A model generated the notes under the pieces. It was not told where the DNA came from. It saw nothing but the letters and a program-made list of their open reading frames with translations, and did not search any database. A program made the translations under genes and the position numbers. From positions 12,877-76,876 of the forward strand of contig CAVRVX010000041.1 of NCBI GenBank assembly GCA_963724735.1: DNA of 64,000 nucleotides. Direction: 5' to 3'. Below are positions 53,901 through 59,652 of the stretch, piece after piece. This DNA is from Rhodoplanes sp963724735 (GTDB lineage Bacteria > Pseudomonadota > Alphaproteobacteria > Rhizobiales > Xanthobacteraceae). Every line of letters starts with the position of its first letter. Position 1 is the stretch's first letter.

Positions 53901-54960
53901 TGACCGTGCGAGCGTTGCGGCGCTAGCGGGGCGGCTGGTTCGGCTTTTGGAGGGGGCGGTCGCCGATCCTGGGCGTGCGATTGGGGCGCTTGACATCCTG
54001 GGGGCGGAGGAGCGGCGGAAGCTTCTCATTGAATTCAACGACACCGCGCGCGCTGTGCGGTCGGCGAGCCTGCCGGAGCTGGTGGGGGAGCAGGCTGGTC
54101 GGCGTCCTGGGGCGGTTGCGGTGGTGGGGGCGGCGGAGACGCTGAGCTACGCGGAGCTGGAGGATCGGGCGAACCGGCTGGCGCATCATCTGCGCGGGCT
54201 CGGGGTTGGGCCGGAGGCGGTGGTTGGGCTGTGCGTGGAGCGCTCGCCTTCGCTGGTGGTGGGGGCGCTGGGGATCCTGAAGGCGGGCGGGGCGTATCTT
54301 CCGCTGGATCCGAGCCATCCGGCGGAGCGTCTGGGGTACATGCTGGCGGATGCGCGGGCCGCGGCGGTGGTGACGGAGGCGGGGCTGGAGGGGCGGCTGG
54401 GCGCGGCCGGCGGCGTGGTCCGGGTGCGGCTCGACGCGGATGCGGCGGCGCTTGCGGGGCATCCCGCCACCGCCCCGCCGCTTTCCCTCGACCCGGCCAA
54501 CCCCGCCTATGTCATCTACACCTCCGGCTCCACCGGCGCCCCCAAAGGCGTCGTCGTCAGCCATGCCAGCCTCGCCAACAAGGTTGTGACCTTGGGCGAG
54601 GAGTTTGGGGCCGGGCCTGGGCTGCGGGTGGCGCTTCTGGGTTCAGTGGCGTTTGACCCCTCGATCGAGCAGATGGCGCTGGCCCTGGCGCATGGCGGCA
54701 GCCTGGTCGTCATGACCGACGCGGTGCGCGAATCCCCGCCGGCCTTCTGGGACACGCTCGCGCAGAACGAGGTCACGCATCTGGACTGTACTCCATCCTT
54801 TCTAGCGGGAGTTTGCTGGAGCGATTCGTCCGGGGGCGCGTCTTGGCCATTTGGTGCTGGGCGGGGAGAGCCTCCCGACGGAATTGCAGCAAGCGATAGC
54901 GCGGCGTCTCGCAGTGAAGCGGCTGACCAATCTGTATGGGCCGACGGAAGGGACGATTGA
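44917..54960 (+). CDS. nonribosomal peptide synthetase, modules 1-2 and start of 3
   Basis: The frame encodes about 3,350 residues ending in a frameshift inside A3. Domains by base: C1 44950-46190 (YHHIVVDGFG; EntF-like); A1 46285-47730; T1 with LGGDSIL (Ser codon 47875); E1 48040-49430 (HHLAVDGVSW); C2 49520-50790 (HHLLLDGWST, expected to take a D-residue); A2 50880-52330; T2 with LGGHSLL; C3 52660-53990 (HHIAGDGWSM); A3 from 54065. Pocket residues give DASTIAAVCK for A1 (near Tyr/Phe types) and DAWQYGLIQK for A2 (near Gln). The start is uncertain: ATG 44836 extends beyond C1, while 44932 (MSQPG...) resembles the EntF start. No thioesterase is seen in the window. Confidence 0.9.
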   Translation: MNPDRMSQPGVAFPLSSAQLGIWFAQQLDPWLNPHIAVYLDIAGCIDPALFEQALRRVVDETDSLRVRITADDDGPRQTIVATPAWPMPIIDVSAELDPRASAEAWMRADLSKRTEATDFPLFGFALFKAATDRYFWYARYHHIVVDGFGMRLIANRLAEIYTQLHTGKALHDDPFKPLAVLVEEDAAYRASEQFTKDRDFWLGSLADRPGPVGFAGHSSVRSDGVIRVTGHLDAASTAQLRAMSRRTMAQMVTASVAILLHRLTGAPDLVIGLVAAPRTEVTRHIPGMATNILPLRLGVHGRASIAEVLEQTALQMRRALGHQRYHISDLRRDLGAADDGRSLFSVGVNVMRFDYGFDFAGCKAVASNLAIGPVEDLLISIYDRSDGEPIRVDFDANPARYDTAEIADCQKRFLKLLGVATCSPPDRTIGALDILGAEERRKLLIEFNDTARAVRSASLPELVGEQAGRRPGAVAVVGAAETLSYAELEDRANRLAHHLRGLGVGPEAVVGLCVERSPSLVVGALGILKAGGAYLPLDPSHPAERLGYMLADARAAAVVTEAGLEGRLGAAGGVVRVRLDADAAALAGHPATAPPLSLDPANPAYVIYTSGSTGAPKGVVVSHAGIPSLVAAQVDRFAITAEARVLQFASPGFDAAVSEIATTLASGAALVLASGDRSIAELERLISERRVTHATLPPALVAELSEAVPLQTVIVAGEACPGEVVGRWSQGRRMINAYGPTETTVCATMSEPLSEASAPPIGRPIANTRAYVLDGSLGPVPAGVVGELYLAGAGLARGYVGRADWTGERFVADPFGVAGSRMYRTGDLARWRGDGVLEFAGRADGQVKLRGHRIEPGEIEAALVGHAGVRQAAVVAVGAGSRARLVGYVAAAAGACVDAGGLRAHLAGRLPDYMVPSAFVFLDRLPLTGNGKLDRRALPAPEPVEGASGRGARTPVEEALCGLYAEVLGLPRVGIDDNFFALGGDSILSIQLVSRARKAGLLLTPRAVFEHQTVAGLAPVVRPVGERAASVSDAASDEATGVVAPTPVMRWLAELGGAIAGFHQAVVLRVPAGLREDDVAGALQSLVDHHDALRLRLLVGGDGAWRVEGLARGSVLARGCLRRVEAGGLAAGELGERIAVEGRAAAGRLSPESGGLVQAVWFDAGGTAAGRLLLSIHHLAVDGVSWRLLVADLRAAWEAVVRGEVPSLSPVGTSFRGWARRLAERARAAEVVGELSLWRGMLSRPSLRLVEGALDPERDLAGGAGHVRVVLPSRVTEGLLTRVASAFHCGVQEVLLTGLAVALAEWCGRRGVGSSEEAGRAVLLDVEGHGREEVFADVDVSRTVGWFTSVYPVRLDAGAVDAGSGLAGGGGLGGALKRIKEQLRALPDHGLGYGLLRYLNEETAGELAGYGTPQLGFNYLGRLGGSGGTAWSAAAETGVLGSGYDPGMPLAHCLEVNAVTREGVGGLELEAHWTWAPRLVTEEAVRALAGSWFRWLEGLVLCAGAPGAGGRSPSDCPLAGLTQEEIEGLERRYPQLEDILPLSPLQEGLLFHALYDAAAPDVYTVQLELGLEGALDVGRLRGAGAALLARHASLRAGFVQGDLSRPVQVIVAPLAPPWRVVDLSRLGAGEQAGRLAEILAEDRGARFDLGAPPLLRFSLVRLSPERHRLVLTNHHLLLDGWSTPVLVEELFGLYGRDGEAGALPRVTPYRDYLAFVARQDRAAALAAWRAALSGLAEGTRVAPPEAAGGWAASPAQIKLALSAALTGALTGFARGQGLTLNTLIQGAWAILLGRLTGRDDVVFGVTVAGRPPELGGIERMVGLFINTLPLRVGLKPWRSVRDLLREVQERQSRLMAHAYVGLAEVQQLAGVGELFDTLTVFENYPVDRGDVSAGGLRVVPVSGHDATHYPLSLAAMPGERLGLRLCYRPDLFDRASVAALAGRLVRLLEGAVADPGRAIGALDILGAEERRKLLIEFNDTARAVRSASLPELVGEQAGRRPGAVAVVGAAETLSYAELEDRANRLAHHLRGLGVGPEAVVGLCVERSPSLVVGALGILKAGGAYLPLDPSHPAERLGYMLADARAAAVVTEAGLEGRLGAAGGVVRVRLDADAAALAGHPATAPPLSLDPANPAYVIYTSGSTGAPKGVVVSHASLANHMAWMSTEHPLVESDVVLARTSLSFDAAVWEIWLPLLMGAALCIAPSDATRDLGELSRFINKHEVTIAQFVPTLLAEFSKSIAESRDACGTLKRIYCGGEALSSAVARDVVEALNVPLINLYGPTESTIQTVVWEAQRADLADSFIPIGRPIANTRAYVLDGSLGPVPAGVVGELYLAGAGLARGYVGRADWTGERFVADPFGVAGSRMYRTGDLARWRGDGVLEFAGRADGQVKLRGHRIEPGEIEAALVGHAGVRQAAVVAVGAGSRARLVGYVAAAAGACVDAGGLRAHLAGRLPDYMVPSAFVFLDRLPLTGNGKLDRRALPAPEPVEGASGRGARTPVEEALCGLYAEVLGLPRVGIDDNFFALGGHSLLAIRLISRIRSRLDVEVGIRVLFEAPTVESLARRLSEAGRGRAALRPMERPSEIPLSFAQRRLWFLDRLEGSGATYVIPLAVRLQGGLDLAALAAALGDVVERHESLRTVFPDRLGVPRQEILSASAARPRLARREVTEAELSAALALAAGEGFDLSCEPPLRAHVFAVGEREHVLLLLLHHIAGDGWSMTPLLRDLSRAYAARCAGRAPFWPELPVQYADYTLWQREVLGEEGEAGSALAGQLAYWRSALAGLPEQIELPFDRARPAVASYRGASVGLELSAGLHGRLVSLAREGRASLFMVLQAGLAALLTRLGAGSDIAIGSPIAGRTDSALDDLIGFFVNTLVLRTDTSGDPSFRALLGRVRSATLGAYAHQELPFERLVEALNPARSLGRHPLFQVMLAFQHHAEGSLELPGLSVGAEPVAGTSAKFDLSVSLVERHGADGSPAGLGGVIEYATDLFDRASVAALAGRLVRLLEGAVADPGRAIGALDILGAEERRKLLIEFNDTARAVRSASLPELVGEQAGRRPGAVAVVGAAETLSYAELEDRANRLAHHLRGLGVGPEAVVGLCVERSPSLVVGALGILKAGGAYLPLDPSHPAERLGYMLADARAAAVVTEAGLEGRLGAAGGVVRVRLDADAAALAGHPATAPPLSLDPANPAYVIYTSGSTGAPKGVVVSHASLANKVVTLGEEFGAGPGLRVALLGSVAFDPSIEQMALALAHGGSLVVMTDAVRESPPAFWDTLAQNEVTHLDCTPSFLAGVCWSDSSGGASWPFGAGRGEPPDGIAASDSAASRSEAADQSVWADGRDD
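46210..53985 (+). repeat. NRPS tandem unit 1 (A-T-E-C-A-T-C, 7,776 bp)
   Basis: Starts at gcgcttgacatcctggggg, which recurs at 50800, 53986, 58610 and 61792 (the start of every A-domain block). Unit 1 is repeated as 53986-61791. The E, C, T and outer A-domain DNA looks identical by eye over kilobases; the units differ mainly in the A-domain substrate segment. Confidence 0.9.
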
Positions 54961-57900
54961 TGCGGTTGGGTGGGACGTAGGGGAGGCGGAGGCTGGGGCG
55001 TTTGTGCCGATAGGGCGTCCGCTGCCGAACTACCGGGCGTATGTGTTGGACGGGAGCCTGGGTCCTGTACCGGCTGGGGTTGTGGGGGAGCTTTACCTGG
55101 CGGGGGCGGGATTGGCGCGGGGGTATGTTGGGCGTGCGGATTGGACGGGGGAGCGGTTTGTTGCGGACCCGTTTGGCGTGGCGGGGAGCCGGATGTACCG
55201 GACGGGGGATTTGGCGCGGTGGCGCGGGGACGGGGTGTTGGAGTTTGCGGGTCGGGCGGATGGGCAGGTGAAGCTGCGCGGGCATCGGATTGAGCCTGGG
55301 GAGATTGAGGCGGCGCTGGTTGGGCATGCGGGGGTTCGGCAGGCGGCGGTTGTTGCGGTTGGGGCGGGCTCGCGGGCGCGGCTGGTCGGGTATGTGGCGG
55401 CGGCGGCTGGGGCGTGTGTGGATGCGGGGGGGTTGCGGGCGCATTTGGCGGGGCGGCTTCCGGACTACATGGTTCCGTCGGCGTTTGTGTTTTTGGACCG
55501 TCTTCCGCTGACGGGGAACGGGAAGCTGGACCGTCGGGCGCTTCCTGCGCCGGAGCCTGTTGAGGGGGCGTCTGGGCGGGGCGCGCGGACGCCGGTGGAG
55601 GAGGCGCTGTGCGGGCTGTATGCCGAGGTGTTGGGGCTTCCGCGGGTCGGGATCGACGACAACTTTTTTGCGCTGGGGGGCGACAGCATCCTGTCGATCC
55701 AGCTGGTGAGCCGGGCGCGCAAGGCGGGGCTTTTGCTGACGCCGCGGGCGGTGTTTGAGCATCAGACGGTAGCGGGGCTTGCGCCGGTTGTGCGGCCGGT
55801 CGGGGAGCGGGCGGCGTCTGTTTCGGATGCGGCTTCGGATGAGGCGACGGGGGTGGTTGCGCCGACGCCGGTGATGCGGTGGCTTGCGGAGCTTGGGGGG
55901 GCGATTGCGGGCTTTCACCAGGCGGTGGTTCTGCGGGTTCCAGCGGGCCTGCGCGAGGATGATGTGGCGGGGGCGTTGCAGAGCCTTGTCGATCATCATG
56001 ACGCATTGCGGCTGCGGCTGTTGGTTGGGGGAGACGGGGCGTGGCGTGTGGAGGGGCTTGCGCGCGGGTCGGTGTTGGCGCGGGGCTGCTTGCGGCGGGT
56101 TGAGGCAGGCGGGCTGGCTGCGGGGGAGCTTGGCGAACGGATCGCCGTGGAGGGTCGGGCGGCGGCGGGCCGGCTATCACCGGAGTCGGGGGGGCTGGTT
56201 CAGGCGGTGTGGTTTGACGCCGGCGGGACGGCGGCGGGCCGGCTGCTGCTGAGCATTCATCATCTGGCGGTTGACGGGGTGTCGTGGCGCCTTCTGGTTG
56301 CGGATTTGCGGGCGGCGTGGGAGGCGGTTGTTCGGGGGGAGGTTCCGTCGCTGTCGCCGGTGGGGACGTCGTTTCGCGGGTGGGCGCGGCGGCTTGCGGA
56401 GCGGGCGCGGGCGGCGGAGGTTGTGGGCGAGCTTTCGCTGTGGCGTGGGATGCTGAGCCGTCCGTCGCTGCGGCTGGTGGAGGGGGCGCTTGATCCTGAG
56501 CGGGACCTTGCCGGGGGTGCTGGGCATGTGCGGGTGGTTTTGCCGTCGCGAGTGACGGAGGGGTTGCTGACGCGGGTTGCGTCGGCGTTTCATTGCGGGG
56601 TGCAAGAGGTCCTTTTGACCGGTTTGGCGGTGGCGCTTGCGGAGTGGTGCGGGCGGCGGGGCGTGGGGTCGAGCGAGGAAGCGGGCCGTGCGGTGTTGCT
56701 TGATGTGGAGGGTCACGGCCGCGAGGAGGTTTTTGCCGATGTGGACGTGTCGCGGACGGTGGGCTGGTTCACCAGCGTTTATCCGGTGCGGCTTGATGCC
56801 GGGGCGGTTGACGCTGGGTCGGGGCTGGCCGGGGGCGGGGGTCTTGGCGGTGCGCTCAAGCGGATCAAGGAGCAGCTTCGGGCGCTGCCGGATCACGGGC
56901 TTGGCTATGGGCTTCTGCGCTATTTGAACGAGGAGACGGCGGGGGAGCTGGCGGGCTATGGGACGCCGCAGCTTGGGTTCAACTATCTGGGACGGCTGGG
57001 CGGTTCTGGGGGGACGGCGTGGTCGGCGGCGGCGGAGACGGGTGTTCTGGGGTCTGGGTATGATCCTGGGATGCCGCTTGCTCATTGCCTCGAGGTGAAT
57101 GCGGTCACGCGGGAGGGGGTTGGCGGATTGGAGCTTGAGGCGCACTGGACGTGGGCGCCGCGGCTTGTGACGGAGGAGGCGGTCAGGGCGCTGGCGGGGA
57201 GCTGGTTCCGCTGGCTGGAGGGGCTGGTTTTATGTGCGGGGGCGCCTGGGGCGGGGGGCCGGAGCCCGAGCGATTGTCCTCTGGCGGGTCTGACGCAGGA
57301 GGAGATTGAGGGACTGGAACGGCGCTATCCGCAGCTTGAGGACATTCTGCCGCTGTCGCCGTTGCAGGAAGGGCTGCTGTTTCATGCGCTGTATGATGCG
57401 GCGGCGCCGGACGTCTACACGGTTCAGCTGGAGCTTGGGCTGGAGGGGGCGCTGGATGTCGGGCGACTGCGGGGCGCGGGTGCGGCGCTGTTGGCCCGGC
57501 ATGCGAGCTTGCGCGCTGGGTTTGTGCAGGGGGATCTGAGCCGGCCGGTTCAGGTGATTGTGGCGCCGCTGGCGCCGCCGTGGCGGGTCGTCGACCTGTC
57601 GCGTCTGGGGGCGGGGGAGCAGGCGGGGCGGCTGGCGGAGATCTTGGCGGAGGATCGCGGGGCGCGGTTTGATCTTGGTGCGCCGCCGCTGCTGCGTTTC
57701 AGCCTGGTGCGGCTTTCGCCCGAGCGCCACCGGCTTGTGCTGACCAACCATCATCTCCTGCTGGACGGATGGTCGACGCCGGTTCTGGTGGAGGAACTGT
57801 TTGGCCTGTATGGGCGGGACGGGGAGGCGGGGGCGCTGCCGCGGGTGACGCCGTACCGGGATTATCTGGCGTTTGTTGCGAGGCAGGATCGGGCGGCGGC

Positions 57901-59212
57901 GCTGGCGGCGTGGCGTGCGGCGTTGAGCGGGCTTGCGGAGGGGACGCGGGTGGCGCCGCCGGAAGCGGCGGGGGGTTGGGCGGCTTCGCCGGCGCAGATC
58001 AAGCTTGCGCTGAGCGCGGCGCTGACCGGGGCGTTGACGGGGTTTGCGCGCGGGCAGGGTTTGACGCTGAACACGCTGATCCAGGGGGCGTGGGCGATCC
58101 TTCTGGGTCGTCTGACCGGGCGGGACGATGTGGTGTTTGGGGTCACGGTTGCGGGGCGGCCGCCGGAGCTTGGCGGGATTGAGCGGATGGTGGGTCTGTT
58201 CATCAACACGCTGCCGCTGCGTGTTGGGCTCAAGCCGTGGCGGTCGGTGCGGGACCTGTTGCGGGAGGTTCAGGAGCGCCAGTCGCGCCTGATGGCGCAC
58301 GCCTATGTGGGGCTTGCGGAGGTGCAGCAGCTGGCCGGGGTGGGAGAGCTGTTCGACACGCTGACGGTGTTTGAGAACTACCCGGTTGATCGGGGGGATG
58401 TGTCGGCGGGCGGCCTGCGGGTCGTTCCGGTGAGCGGGCACGATGCGACGCACTACCCGTTGAGCCTGGCGGCGATGCCGGGGGAGCGTCTGGGGCTGCG
58501 GCTGTGCTATCGGCCGGACCTGTTTGACCGTGCGAGCGTTGCGGCGCTAGCGGGGCGGCTGGTTCGGCTTTTGGAGGGGGCGGTCGCCGATCCTGGGCGT
58601 GCGATTGGGGCGCTTGACATCCTGGGGGCGGAGGAGCGGCGGAAGCTTCTCATTGAATTCAACGACACCGCGCGCGCTGTGCGGTCGGCGAGCCTGCCGG
58701 AGCTGGTGGGGGAGCAGGCTGGTCGGCGTCCTGGGGCGGTTGCGGTGGTGGGGGCGGCGGAGACGCTGAGCTACGCGGAGCTGGAGGATCGGGCGAACCG
58801 GCTGGCGCATCATCTGCGCGGGCTCGGGGTTGGGCCGGAGGCGGTGGTTGGGCTGTGCGTGGAGCGCTCGCCTTCGCTGGTGGTGGGGGCGCTGGGGATC
58901 CTGAAGGCGGGCGGGGCGTATCTTCCGCTGGATCCGAGCCATCCGGCGGAGCGTCTGGGGTACATGCTGGCGGATGCGCGGGCCGCGGCGGTGGTGACGG
59001 AGGCGGGGCTGGAGGGGCGGCTGGGCGCGGCCGGCGGCGTGGTCCGGGTGCGGCTCGACGCGGATGCGGCGGCGCTTGCGGGGCATCCCGCCACCGCCCC
59101 GCCGCTTTCCCTCGACCCGGCCAACCCCGCCTATGTCATCTACACCTCCGGCTCCACCGGCGCCCCCAAAGGCGTCGTCGTCAGCCATGCGACCTGTTGG
59201 CAAGGCTCGTGA
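54851..59212 (+). CDS. NRPS continuation: end of A3, T3, E2, C4, start of A4
   Basis: This is the same polypeptide one frame over after two small indels near 54800-54850, where SLLERFVRGRVL and HLVLGGESLPTELQ lie in successive frames. Domains: end of A3 to about 55540 (NLYGPTEGTIDAVGW, PLTGNGKLDRRALP), T3 with LGGDSIL (Ser codon 55685), E2 55850-57240 (HHLAVDGVSW), C4 57330-58600 (HHLLLDGWST), A4 N-terminal half until the frame breaks after VVVSHA. The restored A3 pocket reads DPEDVGLIDK, with acidic residues at three positions, suggesting a basic side chain. Independent translation from 54851 is unlikely. Confidence 0.85.
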   Translation: MVLGGESLPTELQQAIARRLAVKRLTNLYGPTEGTIDAVGWDVGEAEAGAFVPIGRPLPNYRAYVLDGSLGPVPAGVVGELYLAGAGLARGYVGRADWTGERFVADPFGVAGSRMYRTGDLARWRGDGVLEFAGRADGQVKLRGHRIEPGEIEAALVGHAGVRQAAVVAVGAGSRARLVGYVAAAAGACVDAGGLRAHLAGRLPDYMVPSAFVFLDRLPLTGNGKLDRRALPAPEPVEGASGRGARTPVEEALCGLYAEVLGLPRVGIDDNFFALGGDSILSIQLVSRARKAGLLLTPRAVFEHQTVAGLAPVVRPVGERAASVSDAASDEATGVVAPTPVMRWLAELGGAIAGFHQAVVLRVPAGLREDDVAGALQSLVDHHDALRLRLLVGGDGAWRVEGLARGSVLARGCLRRVEAGGLAAGELGERIAVEGRAAAGRLSPESGGLVQAVWFDAGGTAAGRLLLSIHHLAVDGVSWRLLVADLRAAWEAVVRGEVPSLSPVGTSFRGWARRLAERARAAEVVGELSLWRGMLSRPSLRLVEGALDPERDLAGGAGHVRVVLPSRVTEGLLTRVASAFHCGVQEVLLTGLAVALAEWCGRRGVGSSEEAGRAVLLDVEGHGREEVFADVDVSRTVGWFTSVYPVRLDAGAVDAGSGLAGGGGLGGALKRIKEQLRALPDHGLGYGLLRYLNEETAGELAGYGTPQLGFNYLGRLGGSGGTAWSAAAETGVLGSGYDPGMPLAHCLEVNAVTREGVGGLELEAHWTWAPRLVTEEAVRALAGSWFRWLEGLVLCAGAPGAGGRSPSDCPLAGLTQEEIEGLERRYPQLEDILPLSPLQEGLLFHALYDAAAPDVYTVQLELGLEGALDVGRLRGAGAALLARHASLRAGFVQGDLSRPVQVIVAPLAPPWRVVDLSRLGAGEQAGRLAEILAEDRGARFDLGAPPLLRFSLVRLSPERHRLVLTNHHLLLDGWSTPVLVEELFGLYGRDGEAGALPRVTPYRDYLAFVARQDRAAALAAWRAALSGLAEGTRVAPPEAAGGWAASPAQIKLALSAALTGALTGFARGQGLTLNTLIQGAWAILLGRLTGRDDVVFGVTVAGRPPELGGIERMVGLFINTLPLRVGLKPWRSVRDLLREVQERQSRLMAHAYVGLAEVQQLAGVGELFDTLTVFENYPVDRGDVSAGGLRVVPVSGHDATHYPLSLAAMPGERLGLRLCYRPDLFDRASVAALAGRLVRLLEGAVADPGRAIGALDILGAEERRKLLIEFNDTARAVRSASLPELVGEQAGRRPGAVAVVGAAETLSYAELEDRANRLAHHLRGLGVGPEAVVGLCVERSPSLVVGALGILKAGGAYLPLDPSHPAERLGYMLADARAAAVVTEAGLEGRLGAAGGVVRVRLDADAAALAGHPATAPPLSLDPANPAYVIYTSGSTGAPKGVVVSHATCWQGS

Positions 59213-59652
59213 CAAAAGCGAGGATTATGCCGAGATGACTGACGGTGGCGTTTTCCTCCATATGGCTCCGTTGGCATTTGATGCTTCGACTTGAGATATG
59301 GGGGGCATTGGCGCATGGGGCTAGGTTAGTCATCATCCCGATCGTCATTGCGATCTGTTTTTATTAAAACAGATAATTAAACAAAACGGTATTTCCGTCC
59401 TGTGGCTTACTGCTGCGCTTTTCCATCAAATAGTTGATGAAGACCTTTCCGCGATTGCTTGCGTACCGAAACTTTTGGCGGGCGGCGACGTCCTCTCCCT
59501 TCCGCATGTGCAGCGGATCTATAAAATCGCGCGTTAGCGGTGAAGGCTGATAAATCGGTTACGGACCGACGGAAGGGACGACATTGATGCGGATGTTTTC
59601 GAGCAAGTAAGCAAGGCCGAGTTTAATGCGTCCATCCCGATAGGGCGTCCGA
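59190..59652 (+). pseudogene. frameshifted core of adenylation domain A4 (Val-type)
   Basis: Unlike the flanking repeats this 460-base stretch is unique. Across frames it reads FLHMAPLAFDAST, GALAHGARLVI-like, LFLLKQIIKQNGISVLWLTA, KLLAGGDVLSLPHVQRIY and GYGPTEGTT. Restoring single-base changes (for example in atcggttac and acattgatg) gives the pocket DAFWLGGTFK, a classical Val signature. At least five indels and stops interrupt it, including TGA 59211 and TGA 59293. Confidence 0.8.

Noticed and set aside
54785..54960. Programmed frameshifting to join the NRPS pieces
   Set aside because: No slippery heptamer with a downstream structure is evident, and repeated indels in A4 and A5 with internal stops cannot be bridged by recoding.
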